A stretch of DNA of 64,000 nt from Rhodospirillaceae bacterium (GTDB lineage: Bacteria; Pseudomonadota; Alphaproteobacteria; Dongiales; Dongiaceae): contig JADJQM010000001.1 of NCBI GenBank assembly GCA_016712715.1, forward strand, positions 620,001 through 684,000. The letters are read 5' to 3'. How positions within the stretch are numbered: the first letter of the stretch is position 1; each line of letters begins with the position of its first letter. Below, in pieces: positions 46,208 through 54,693 of the stretch. A model generated the notes under the pieces. It ran no database searches. It worked only from the letters and a program-made list of their open reading frames with translations, and was not told the DNA's origin. Position numbers and translations under genes: made by a program.

Positions 46208-47176
46208 ATGAACAAGGTTCCGCAAGACAAAGTCTTCCACCAACCGCTGGGCGGCAACCAGATGCCCCGCTTCGGTGGCCATGCCACCATGATGCGCCTG
46301 CCCACCAAGGAAAGTGCTGCCGGGCTCGACGCTGCCTTCGTGGGCGTCCCCTTCGACATCGGCACCTCGAACCGCGCCGGCGCCCGCTTCGGCCCGCGCC
46401 AAATTCGCGCCGAATCCTGCCTCATCCGCCCCTACAACATGGCGACGCGCGCTGCCCCCTTCGACAGCCTCAGCGTGGCCGATATCGGCGACGTCGCCAT
46501 CAACACGTTCAACCTGCAAAAGAGCATGGGCATCATCGAAGCCGCCTATGACGACATCCTCAGCCACAACTGTGTGCCGCTCACCATGGGCGGCGATCAC
46601 ACCATCGCGCTGCCCATCCTGCGCGCGCTGAAGAAGAAATACGGCCCCGTCGGCATGGTCCATATCGACGCCCATGCCGACGTCAACAATTCCATGTTCG
46701 GCGAACCGATCGCTCATGGCACGCCGTTTCGCCGCGCGGTGGAGGAAGGCCTGCTCGACGGCAAGCGCGTGGCGCAGATCGGCCTGCGCGCGACCGGTTA
46801 TGCGGCGGAAGATTTTGACTGGCCGCGCGCCCAGGGCTTCCGCGTCGTGCAGGCCGAGGAATGCTGGTACAAGTCATTGACGCCGCTGATGGCCGAGATC
46901 CGCGAACAGTTGGGCAAGGGCCCGGTCTATCTGTCCTTCGACATCGACGGCCTCGATCCCTCTTCCGCGCCGGGCACTGGCACGCCGGAGATCGGCGGTC
47001 TCACCACCATCCAGGGCATCGAGATCATTCGCGGCTGCCGCGGCCTCGACCTTGTCGGCTGCGACCTGGTCGAAGTCTCTCCGCCCTATGATCCCACCGG
47101 CAACACGGCCTTGCTGGCAGCCAACCTGCTCTATGAAATGCTGTGCGTACTGCCGGGTGTGAAGTACCGGACGTAA
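46208..47176 (+). CDS. gbuA: Guanidinobutyrase (arginase/agmatinase family)
   Basis: A 322-residue ureohydrolase. The binuclear manganese ligands are complete: GGDHTIALP near residue 128, HIDAHADVNN near 150, and SFDIDGLDPSSAPG near 243. The sequence tracks Pseudomonas guanidinobutyrase closely, including HQPLGGNQMPRFGGHATMMR at the start, RPYNMATRAAPFDSLSVADI, and LLYEMLCVLPGVKYR at the end. It hydrolyses 4-guanidinobutyrate to GABA and urea, the terminal guanidino step of the AruH pathway. It is divergent from aruH, which supports this over agmatinase. Confidence 0.88.
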   Translation: MNKVPQDKVFHQPLGGNQMPRFGGHATMMRLPTKESAAGLDAAFVGVPFDIGTSNRAGARFGPRQIRAESCLIRPYNMATRAAPFDSLSVADIGDVAINTFNLQKSMGIIEAAYDDILSHNCVPLTMGGDHTIALPILRALKKKYGPVGMVHIDAHADVNNSMFGEPIAHGTPFRRAVEEGLLDGKRVAQIGLRATGYAAEDFDWPRAQGFRVVQAEECWYKSLTPLMAEIREQLGKGPVYLSFDIDGLDPSSAPGTGTPEIGGLTTIQGIEIIRGCRGLDLVGCDLVEVSPPYDPTGNTALLAANLLYEMLCVLPGVKYRT

Positions 47177-47180
47177 CCAA

Positions 47181-47293
47181 AGGGCCCCTCACCCCAACCC
47201 TCTCCCCACTATCGTGGGGCGAGGGAGTTTCGACCGAATTCACGCCAAAGCCCCTCGCCCCTCCGGGGAGAGGGGCTGGGGTGAGGGGCGCCT
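47181..47293. repeat. Long GC-rich inverted repeat (REP-like) between convergent genes
   Basis: Arms at 47181-47207 (CCCCTCACCCCAACCCTCTC core) and 47265-47293 (GAGAGGGGCTGGGGTGAGGG core) are near-perfect reverse complements over about 27 bp with a 57-nt spacer, itself holding a CCCCAC/GTGGGG hairpin. The type is common as a dispersed intergenic element in GC-rich proteobacteria and may terminate both convergent genes. Confidence 0.75.
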
Positions 47294-47302
47294 TTCTGTG
47301 AA

Positions 47303-47797
47303 CTACTTCGGCATCACCACGCTCATATACGGCGCCGTCACTTTCTCTCCCGCGCCGAAGGGCCCCGGCACCTGGTGATCCACCGCCGGCAGCGTCCGCA
47401 GATAGGCTACCAGGTCCGCGGCATCTTCCTTTGTGATATGGCCATAGGACATCCACGGCATGGCCGGCGCCAGGATCCGGCCGCCCGGGCGCACGCCGGT
47501 CGTGAAGGCGGCGATGATCTGCGCGTCGGTCCATTCGCCGAGACCGGTCTTCTTGTCAGGCGTCAAATTGGGCGGATAGAACACGCCCATCCCCGGTATC
47601 TCGAAGCCGATATCCGAGCCTGCGAGCGGCGTTTCCAGATTCGGCTTCGGCGTGAAGGCGCCCGTATTGTGGCAGCCGCCGCAATCCATGATGTTCGCCA
47701 GATAGGCGCCCCGCGCCACCTGATCCTCCGCCTTGGCAGGGACCATGCCGATGGCAAGCAACAGCGTCGCGCTGGTGACGGCAAAACCGACTTTCAT
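47303..47797 (-). CDS. Monohaem cytochrome c
   Basis: A 164-residue secreted cytochrome: signal peptide (VTSATLLLAIGMVPAKA, cleavage near residue 23), haem site MDCGGCHNTG near residue 38, and a candidate methionine ligand in APAMPWMSYGHITKED. It shares the FYPPNLTPDKKTGLGEWTD motif with the dihaem protein at 26946, so it belongs to the same alcohol-dehydrogenase-type cytochrome family. No partner dehydrogenase is adjacent. An AGGAG site lies upstream of the start. Confidence 0.85.
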   Translation of the reverse strand: MKVGFAVTSATLLLAIGMVPAKAEDQVARGAYLANIMDCGGCHNTGAFTPKPNLETPLAGSDIGFEIPGMGVFYPPNLTPDKKTGLGEWTDAQIIAAFTTGVRPGGRILAPAMPWMSYGHITKEDAADLVAYLRTLPAVDHQVPGPFGAGEKVTAPYMSVVMPK

Positions 47798-47965
47798 GAC
47801 AAATCACTCCTCAGGTTTCTTTGGAATCGCGGTCCGGACAACCCAAGTTGGCCCCGGTCTCGCATCGGCGCCTCAATAGCCCGGCTGCGCCCGCCAGAAA
47901 ACCTAAGAGATCCCTAAAACCGCGTGCGCCCCGTCACATCTGAACGTGGCTGATCAAGAATAGTC

Positions 47966-48000
47966 ATACAAAAAGGGCCGCGACTGGGTCGCGGCCCTTT
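47966..48000 (-). terminator. Rho-independent terminator for the DUF992 gene
   Basis: A perfect 13-bp stem (AAAGGGCCGCGAC / GTCGCGGCCCTTT) with a 3-nt loop is followed by TTTTTG on the minus strand, about 27 bp after the DUF992 stop. Confidence 0.9.
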
Positions 48001-48026
48001 GCATCGTCGGTTTATCGGCTGGCGAT

Positions 48027-48494
48027 TTAGATACCGGGGCGCAGTTCGATCTGCGCCACGCCGGCGGCCACATTGACGCCGACGCTGCCAGTGACGCTCA
48101 CCGGCTGCAGGGCGATCTGGCTGTTGCCCCCACCCACCAGCACATTGGCACCGAGGCCGAGGCCGGCCGCGACATCCGCCGTGGCACCGCCATACTGGCC
48201 GGCGAGCGCACCCGGGGCGACATTGCCCGGCGCGAACACGACCCAGATCATATGGGCTTCCTTGGTGAAGCCGATATCGACACCGTATTTGTTGATCTCG
48301 CCGTTATAGACTTCGGCCGAACCGTCGGCGCGGGTGAAGACGCAGGACATCGTCTTCGACGACCCGAAGATGAAACCCATCCCGCCGGCCACGTTGCAGC
48401 TCAGCGAACCGACATTGACGCCCGATGCCGAAAAGGCCGGGACAGCAGAAATCATCAGCGCCGCGGCGGCGGCGATCAGGCTACGCATATTCAT
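48027..48494 (-). CDS. DUF992 secreted protein
   Basis: A 155-residue precursor from ATG 48494 with a signal peptide (LIAAAAALMISAVPAFSA). The mature part contains two cysteines (GSLSCNVAGGMGFIFGSSKT, then MSCVFTR) and the repeated glycine-rich strands of DUF992: YNGEINKYGVDIGFTKEAHM, IWVVFAPGN, and VAAGLGLGANVLVGGGNSQI. Members are small periplasmic beta-rich proteins of unknown function widespread in alphaproteobacteria. GGGAG precedes the start and a strong terminator follows. Confidence 0.8.
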   Translation of the reverse strand: MNMRSLIAAAAALMISAVPAFSASGVNVGSLSCNVAGGMGFIFGSSKTMSCVFTRADGSAEVYNGEINKYGVDIGFTKEAHMIWVVFAPGNVAPGALAGQYGGATADVAAGLGLGANVLVGGGNSQIALQPVSVTGSVGVNVAAGVAQIELRPGI

Positions 48495-48756
48495 ATTGAA
48501 GCTCCCATGAATGAAGACCTCCGTCGCCCGTCCGCGGCGGTGACAACAATCTAGCACCGGCAGATTGAAAGTCCCAGACGGGACTAGTCATTTCGCTGTG
48601 ATGCCCCTCACAAAGCCCCTGTTTACCGGGCTTTGTGCCGATCCGCCCTTGCTCGGGGAATATTTACCGCCCGATCGCTGGAGCGGCTGGCAACTGGACA
48701 GGCTGGCACTTTCCGGGAACTATCCGGACATCGATCCCAAGGAAGCAGCCAAGACA

Positions 48757-49686
48757 TTGCAGAAACGCCATCTTCCACCCCTGAACGCCCTGCGGACCTT
48801 CGAGGCTGCCGCCCGGCATCTCCATATGGGGAAGGCCGCGGACGAGCTGGGGGTGACTCATGGCGCCGTCTCGAAGCAGATCGTCAACCTCGAGGACCAG
48901 CTCGGCTTCAGCCTGTTCCAGCGCCTCGGCAATCGCCTTGCCCTGACCGATCAGGGGCTGAAGCTGCTCAAGGCCGCCACTATCGCCTTCGATCAATTGG
49001 GCTATGCCATCGCCCGGCTGGACGGAGAATCGATCGCCGGGGAACTGCGCGTCTCGGTCCCGTCCGCCTTTGCCGAGAAATGGCTGATCCCCCGCCTCGC
49101 CCGATTCATCGACCTCGTCCCCGGCCTGAAGCTCGAGGTCCATTCCGCCAATGCCAGCTACGAGGCCAAGGCCGACGATATCCTGGGCGAAGACCTCGAC
49201 CTGGCCGTCCGCTATGGCGAGCCCGTCTGGAAGGACGGTACCGCCCGCCTCCTCTCCCATGTGGGCTCCTTCCAGGTCTGCAGTCCCGTTCTCATGTCGG
49301 CCGATCCCGGCCTCGCCAGCCCGGCCGATCTGCGACACCACACCCTGCTGCTCGATGACCCCGACGGCGCCAACTGGCGCCGCTGGCTGGACCGTGCCGG
49401 CGTCCCGCCCGGGGAACTACCGAGGGCCATCTATTTCCAGGACTTCAACCTGCTGCTGGCGGCGGCGAGGCAAGGGCTCGGCCTGTGTCTGGCCGACCAG
49501 ATCACCGCCGGCGAGGATCTGGCCCGCGGCCATCTTCTGCGGCCATTCCGCCAATCGATCGAGCATCTCGGTGCCTATTTCATCGTCCTGCCCGCCTTGG
49601 TGTCGCCTGGCGCCCGGGCCTTTGCCGAATGGCTGGAGGCTGAAATCGCCCTCTCCAGCATGCCCGGCGACGAGGCTGTGAGCTAA
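48757..49686 (+). CDS. LysR-family regulator, GcvA-like
   Basis: About 309 residues. The frame is open back to 48565, but the typical N-terminus (QKRHLPPLNALRTFEAAARH) begins at TTG 48757, with AAGGAAG about 10 bp upstream, so I start there. The helix-turn-helix is HMGKAADELGVTHGAVSKQI, then VNLEDQLGFSLFQRLGN. The effector domain starts GELRVSVPSAFAEKWLIPRL. GcvA-type regulators often control amino-acid catabolic genes. The amidinohydrolase gene 93 bp downstream on the same strand is the obvious candidate target. Confidence 0.82.
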   Translation: MQKRHLPPLNALRTFEAAARHLHMGKAADELGVTHGAVSKQIVNLEDQLGFSLFQRLGNRLALTDQGLKLLKAATIAFDQLGYAIARLDGESIAGELRVSVPSAFAEKWLIPRLARFIDLVPGLKLEVHSANASYEAKADDILGEDLDLAVRYGEPVWKDGTARLLSHVGSFQVCSPVLMSADPGLASPADLRHHTLLLDDPDGANWRRWLDRAGVPPGELPRAIYFQDFNLLLAAARQGLGLCLADQITAGEDLARGHLLRPFRQSIEHLGAYFIVLPALVSPGARAFAEWLEAEIALSSMPGDEAVS

Positions 49687-49779
49687 AGTCGACCAAGAGC
49701 CCCCTATTACTCCCTGGGATGATCCCGCATCCGGCTGGTAAGGTCCCATATCCAATCACCACCAGCAGGGAATGAAACC

Positions 49780-50712
49780 ATGACCAGCGCCCAAACACCC
49801 CTTCGCGGCCGAGTCATCGGCGGCGGCACGCCGCTCATGAAGAAATGGAACCTCGCCTCGGAATCCGGCGCCCTCAAGGACGTGCTGCTGGGGCCGGCCG
49901 AGGGCTTCCGCTGGATGGGCCTGGAAAATGCTCAATGGTCGTCACTCGTGCGCGACACCATGCGCAAGGGCTACAAGTTCGACAAGCAGGTTGCGATGCG
50001 CCAGCACCGCGAGATGGTCAACGCCTATGAGGATGCCGGCGTCAACTGCCACTTCCTGCCCTTGGACGAGCATAACCCCTACCAGGTCTATGCGCGTGAC
50101 TCCTCCTTCATGACGCCCTACGGCGCCGTCATCTGCCAGATGGCCAATCCGCGCCGCCGCGGCGAGTACGCTTCGTGCCTGCGCTTCTACCTTGAGAACG
50201 ACATCCCGGTTTACGACATGGTGAGCTCGGGCAATTTCGAAGGCGGCGATTTCAACATCATCGCCGACAAGACCGCCCTCATCGGCTACACCGACCATCG
50301 CTCGGAAGAAGTCTCGGCCCGCCAGATTTCCGAATGGATGGTCGACGAAGGCTGGGAGATCAAGTTCGCGCCCATCGACCAGTTCTACGTCCATATCGAT
50401 CTGATGGTCTGCATGTTGAACGAGCATGTCGCCGCCGTCTGCCTCGAGACGACCGAGGACGATGTCATCGATTTCCTGAAAGCCAAGAAAATCGAAATCA
50501 TCCCGGCGACCTTCAAGGAAACGATGGCGCTCGGCTGCAATGTCGTCGCCCTCGGCAAGGACCGCATCCTCTCGACACTCGGCGCCAAGGATCTGAACGC
50601 CAAGCTTCGAGCCAATGGCTTCACCGTCTACGACCCGGACATGACCATGTTCACCTGGGCCGGTGGCGGCGTCCATTGCATGTGCCAGCCGCTCAACCGC
50701 GAAGCGGCGTAA
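49780..50712 (+). CDS. Amidinohydrolase/amidinotransferase superfamily enzyme (second copy)
   Basis: A 310-residue guanidine-modifying enzyme of the DDAH/arginine deiminase superfamily. The substrate-carboxyl acidic region is YQVYARDSSFMTPYGAV, the GNFEGGDFNI motif is near residue 148, the catalytic histidine is in FYVHIDLMVCMLNE near 206, and the nucleophilic cysteine is in GGGVHCMCQPLNRE near the C-terminus. It differs from the copy at 38675 in length and active-site loops, so substrates probably differ. Candidates are arginine, dimethylarginine or other guanidino acids. It lies just after a LysR gene in a region rich in arginine catabolism. Confidence 0.8.
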   Translation: MTSAQTPLRGRVIGGGTPLMKKWNLASESGALKDVLLGPAEGFRWMGLENAQWSSLVRDTMRKGYKFDKQVAMRQHREMVNAYEDAGVNCHFLPLDEHNPYQVYARDSSFMTPYGAVICQMANPRRRGEYASCLRFYLENDIPVYDMVSSGNFEGGDFNIIADKTALIGYTDHRSEEVSARQISEWMVDEGWEIKFAPIDQFYVHIDLMVCMLNEHVAAVCLETTEDDVIDFLKAKKIEIIPATFKETMALGCNVVALGKDRILSTLGAKDLNAKLRANGFTVYDPDMTMFTWAGGGVHCMCQPLNREAA

Positions 50713-50761
50713 ATTCGCCACCCTCGCCCGGTCCGGCCAGCGGGCCGGGCGAGGTCACGCC

Positions 50762-51862
50762 TCAGCCACCCCGCAACAGAGCGTCAATGAGATCGACGGC
50801 CCGGGAAATACGGGTATCGGCATCGCCGCTCACCAGCGCCCAGGGTGTCGCCTGGACCGCGAGGCGCTCGATGAACCGGTGATGCATGCCTTCCCGGACA
50901 TGGGCGCCATCGCGCAATCCGTCGTCAACGAAGGGCACCCCGGCAATATCGGTCAGCAAGTACAGGGCCCGTGGCGGCAAGGTCGTCGCAAACGCCTCCA
51001 ATTCGGCATCGGCGGCGCCGACATAGCGCTCATGCCAGAGGCAGGTTGCCAGCGCATCGGTATCGCAGAGTAGCAGTGGCCCGCCGTCGCGGGCTGCCGC
51101 CTCCTCCCACTCAGTCTGCACCTGGGCGACATGATGGAACTGCGGCGAGTGCCAGGTCAGATCTTCCGGTCGCGGCTCCGGCGCTCCTCTTGCAATCGCC
51201 ACGCCGCGCGCCGCCGCCAGCAGATTGATCGAGTATTCGCGCCCATATTCGGGCACCAGCCGTGTGCGCGCCCAGACACCGCCGCGCTGCCGATAAGCAT
51301 CCTGCAAGGCGCGGGCGAGGGTTGTCGTGCCCGTCGATTCCGCCCCGAGCAAAACGACGCGCCGCGTGAAGTAGGCCCGCACGGCCGGCGCCAGGAAATC
51401 CCAATTCGCTGCCGGATCACGACGCACGGCACTCCCCGAGACAGGATAGAGGACGCGATCGCGATCAAGACAGACCGCCACGGCACCAAAGCGACGGGCA
51501 AGCTCTGTCCCGTAATCCTCGGAGGTAAAGACGGCATCAACCGCGACCATCGCACGGCCAACGTCGGAATCCGCCAAGGCAATTCCCTCGCGCATAAGCG
51601 CTACCTGTGCGCCCCAGATCGCATCATCCTCGTAATCGACCGGCAGGTTGTCGACGATACCGCTCACCGCCACCTGCGGCCATGAGGCGAAGGTCTCTCG
51701 CAGGAACCTGACACGGTACGAAAGCGGCAATGTCTCGTGATCCGCGGCCATCACGACAACCGTCACCTGGTTCGAGAGTGTCGCCGCCGTCCGGATCAGG
51801 TATTCGTGCCCGGCATGGGGTGGATAGAATTTCCCGATCACCAACCCGTGCCGAAAAAGCAT
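50762..51862 (-). CDS. nadR: NadR-type NMN adenylyltransferase / ribosylnicotinamide kinase
   Basis: A bifunctional enzyme of about 366 residues. The N-terminal adenylyltransferase domain has the HxGH nucleotidyl motif in VIGKFYPPHAGHEYLI and the SGSAVRRDP (ISGTxIR-like) motif near residue 142. The C-terminal kinase has Walker A GAESTGTTTLARAL near 177 and VPEYGREY. Unlike E. coli NadR there is no repressor HTH. Start is ATG 51862. The stop of pnuC lies 7 bp upstream, so the pair imports nicotinamide riboside, phosphorylates it and converts NMN to NAD. Confidence 0.88.
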   Translation of the reverse strand: MLFRHGLVIGKFYPPHAGHEYLIRTAATLSNQVTVVVMAADHETLPLSYRVRFLRETFASWPQVAVSGIVDNLPVDYEDDAIWGAQVALMREGIALADSDVGRAMVAVDAVFTSEDYGTELARRFGAVAVCLDRDRVLYPVSGSAVRRDPAANWDFLAPAVRAYFTRRVVLLGAESTGTTTLARALQDAYRQRGGVWARTRLVPEYGREYSINLLAAARGVAIARGAPEPRPEDLTWHSPQFHHVAQVQTEWEEAAARDGGPLLLCDTDALATCLWHERYVGAADAELEAFATTLPPRALYLLTDIAGVPFVDDGLRDGAHVREGMHHRFIERLAVQATPWALVSGDADTRISRAVDLIDALLRGG

Positions 51863-51869
51863 ATCCTGG

Positions 51870-52520
51870 CTACTCCGCCGCCAGGGCCGCGCGCGGCACT
51901 TTGTGAGCTTGGCCAAACAGCATCTCGCGCCGCCACAGCTGATAGCCGCGACAGGCTAGAACCAGAAATACCATATAGAGGAGAGCTATCAGATAGAGTT
52001 CCTTGTAGAGATAAACCGGTATCGAGATGATGTCCGTCGCGATCCACAACAGCCAGGTCTCGAGGATCTTCCGGTTGAGCAGCCATTGCGCAACGATGCT
52101 GAGCGCGGTGATCAACGCATCGAAGATGGGGATGCTCCCTTTGAGCCAAGTCAGGATGGCATAGAGCACGCCAACCAGTATCACCACCGACAGCACCGTC
52201 CACAGATGTTCGATGGGAGAAGATGCCCGGATCGTCTTGCGTTTACTGACGCCGCCGGTCAACCAGAACCACCACCCGGCCAGACCGAGAATGATAAACA
52301 GGATCTGCAGCGCGGCGTCCGCGAAAAGGCGCGCATCAAAGAACAGCGCAAAAAGCAAGGCGCCATTGGCGATGCCGATCGGGAAGTTCCAGATATTGCG
52401 GCAAGCCGTCAGCCACACCGCAAGGAGGCCGGTCGCAAAGCCAAACACCTCGACAACCGAGAGCGTCCCACCGAGCGCGCTGAAGAGCGGTTGATTTAGC
52501 CAATCCAGGATGATCTGCAT
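51870..52520 (-). CDS. pnuC: Nicotinamide riboside transporter PnuC
   Basis: A 216-residue inner-membrane protein with about seven TM helices. PnuC landmarks are visible: GFATGLLAVWLTACRNIWNF, PIGIANGALLFALFFDARLF, and the conserved tryptophan-rich WLLNRKILETWLLWIATDII near residue 140. It carries nicotinamide riboside by facilitated diffusion, driven by the kinase activity of NadR encoded just downstream. No signal riboswitch was recognised in the 90-bp upstream gap. Confidence 0.9.
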   Translation of the reverse strand: MQIILDWLNQPLFSALGGTLSVVEVFGFATGLLAVWLTACRNIWNFPIGIANGALLFALFFDARLFADAALQILFIILGLAGWWFWLTGGVSKRKTIRASSPIEHLWTVLSVVILVGVLYAILTWLKGSIPIFDALITALSIVAQWLLNRKILETWLLWIATDIISIPVYLYKELYLIALLYMVFLVLACRGYQLWRREMLFGQAHKVPRAALAAE

Positions 52521-52610
52521 GTCCTCAGTCCTTAGCCGCCACAGTCTGTCGTATATCGGACTGATGTCAATTCCAGGCAGGGTGCAGAAGATTTGGACGG
52601 GATGATCGGC

Positions 52611-54689
52611 CTATTGTCGCGATGCGGCGACGATCAACGCATCGACGGCGACGGTACCGTCTTGATTGACAATCAGCGGGTTCACGTCGATCTCGCCGAT
52701 AAGGCCGTCAAGATCACTCACCATCACCGAAAAGGCCGCGAAGGCCCTCGCCAGCTTGTCGACATCGGCGGGCTCGGCACCGCGCTTGCCATCCAGCAGC
52801 GGGCGCAACGAGAGCTGGTCGATCTGTCGCCGCGCCTCGATCGTCCCGAAGGGCGGCAGCACGAAGCGGCGATCGGGCATCATCTCAATCAGCACGCCAC
52901 CGGCGCCTACCATGACGACCGGGCCGAACTGAGCATCCTGCGTCATGCCGAACGAGATCTCGATCCCCTTCCCCGCCATAGGCATCAGCAGCACACGGGT
53001 ACCCAGCCGTGCCCTGAGGTCCGCATAGGCGGCCTCAAGTGCCGCCGCATCCTTGATCCCGAGTTTCACGCCACCCACATCAGATTTGTGCAGGATGCCT
53101 GGCTCGGCGGTCTTCATAACGACAGGGTAGCCGATTTTCTCCGCCGCCTGCACCGCGCTTTCCAGACTGTCGGCATGAGAATGAGCGATCACCGGCACAC
53201 CGTAATCGGCCAGCAGGTCGAGCGCGTCTGCTTCCGACAGACTGCCCGACGCCAGCCGCGCCGCCCATTTGCTGCGCAGGCCCGCTGGTGCGGCTACCGC
53301 CCGGTCAACCCCCATCGCGGCACGGTCGCGTTCCGCCATCGCCTTCTTGACCACATTCAGCATCGACTGGACACCGGACAGGACCGGCACCCCGTCATGC
53401 GCCAGCCGCGTGATGACCTCGAGATTGGCATTGCTGGCGACATTGGTGGTGTAGAAGACCGGTTTCGTCGTCCTGACGGCGACCTTCCGCAGGATGTCGG
53501 CATAGCCGGCACTCAAGTAATAGCCATCACGAGCTTCGACACAGAGTGTTGCCAAGGCCGTGTCCGGGTCATCGACCAGGGCCTGGAGGCAGTCTTCGAA
53601 TATGCCCGCCCAATCATTGCCGGTGCCCCAGGCATCCAGCGGGTTGATCGGCTCCAGCCCGTAGTCCAGCCTGGTTGAAAGCTTCTGCCGCGTGGCCTCG
53701 TTGATCTTGGCGAATGGCACCCCGCTTTCGATGCCGAGGTCGAGCACCAGTTCCCGGAAGCCGCCGGAATCATGCATCGTCGCCAGCCCGCCCGGCGCCA
53801 GCTTGCGCTCGGATGAGAAGAGATGCAGCGCGTTCACCAACTCGTCCATGTTGCCGACTTCGATGACGCCGTAATGATCGAAGAGAGCGCGGTAGGCGGC
53901 GTGATTGCCGGCAACCGCACCTGAATGCGACACGGCCAACGCCGCACTCTCCGCCGTGCGACCGACCTTCAGGGCCACGACCGGAATGCCCTTGGCGCGC
54001 GCCTTGGCCAGCGCTGCCTTGAAAGCTTGTGGATCGCGCACTGTCTCCAGAAACAGGCCGACGACTTTGGTCGCCGGAATGTCGAGCGCGAAATCAAGAT
54101 AGGCGGCCATGTCGGTCTCCAGCTCCTGGCCCGCGGAAACGGCGAGGCTGAAACAGAAGCGCCGATCCGTATGGCACAGCGCCGAGAAGGCCGACCCGGA
54201 ATGGGTGATGAAGGCGACATTGCCTTTGCGGATCCAGTCCGGCGGCGGAAAGCCGCAGACGCGCAGGCCGAAATCCAGGTGATAGAAGCCCATGCAATTG
54301 CCGCCGCAGATGGCGATCCCTGCAGCCTTCGCCTTCCGGGCAATGCGCTCGGTCAGTTTTGGTTCAGTGTCATGTTCCAGATAGCCGCTGGCAAAGATCG
54401 TGGCGGCACCGATGCCACAGGCGATGAGCTCATCGAGCGCCGCTTCCAGGCGCGCATTGGCGATGCCCAGCACCGCCATGTCGACAACCTCCGGCAGATC
54501 GGCGAGCGACTTGTAGCATTTCTGCCCGTCGATCTCGTCATAGCCGGGATTGACGAAATAGATCTTCGACGGTGTGCCCGCCATGCCCGTCGACGTGATC
54601 ATGCCACGGCCGACCGAGCCCTCTTTCGGACTGGCGCCCACGAGCGCCACGCTCTTCGGCCGCAACAGGCGATCAAGTTTATGCGGCAT
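52611..54689 (-). CDS. ADP-forming acyl-CoA synthetase (CoA-binding/ligase plus ATP-grasp)
   Basis: A 692-residue fused NDP-forming synthetase. The CoA-binding domain starts LLRPKSVALVGASPKEGSVG, the succinyl-CoA-ligase-like domain contains THSGSAFSALCHTDRRF and the phosphohistidine-type segment AVSHSGAVAGNHAAY, and the C-terminal ATP-grasp domain (about 470-690) contains VVMKTAEPGILHKSDVGGVK and GEIDVNPLIVN. It should interconvert acyl-CoA, ADP and Pi with acid, ATP and CoA. It starts at ATG 54689, 4 bp after the TetR gene, so the two form an operon. Substrate unknown; a carboxylic acid from amine catabolism is plausible. Confidence 0.87.
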   Translation of the reverse strand: MPHKLDRLLRPKSVALVGASPKEGSVGRGMITSTGMAGTPSKIYFVNPGYDEIDGQKCYKSLADLPEVVDMAVLGIANARLEAALDELIACGIGAATIFASGYLEHDTEPKLTERIARKAKAAGIAICGGNCMGFYHLDFGLRVCGFPPPDWIRKGNVAFITHSGSAFSALCHTDRRFCFSLAVSAGQELETDMAAYLDFALDIPATKVVGLFLETVRDPQAFKAALAKARAKGIPVVALKVGRTAESAALAVSHSGAVAGNHAAYRALFDHYGVIEVGNMDELVNALHLFSSERKLAPGGLATMHDSGGFRELVLDLGIESGVPFAKINEATRQKLSTRLDYGLEPINPLDAWGTGNDWAGIFEDCLQALVDDPDTALATLCVEARDGYYLSAGYADILRKVAVRTTKPVFYTTNVASNANLEVITRLAHDGVPVLSGVQSMLNVVKKAMAERDRAAMGVDRAVAAPAGLRSKWAARLASGSLSEADALDLLADYGVPVIAHSHADSLESAVQAAEKIGYPVVMKTAEPGILHKSDVGGVKLGIKDAAALEAAYADLRARLGTRVLLMPMAGKGIEISFGMTQDAQFGPVVMVGAGGVLIEMMPDRRFVLPPFGTIEARRQIDQLSLRPLLDGKRGAEPADVDKLARAFAAFSVMVSDLDGLIGEIDVNPLIVNQDGTVAVDALIVAASRQ

Positions 54690-54693
54690 GGAA

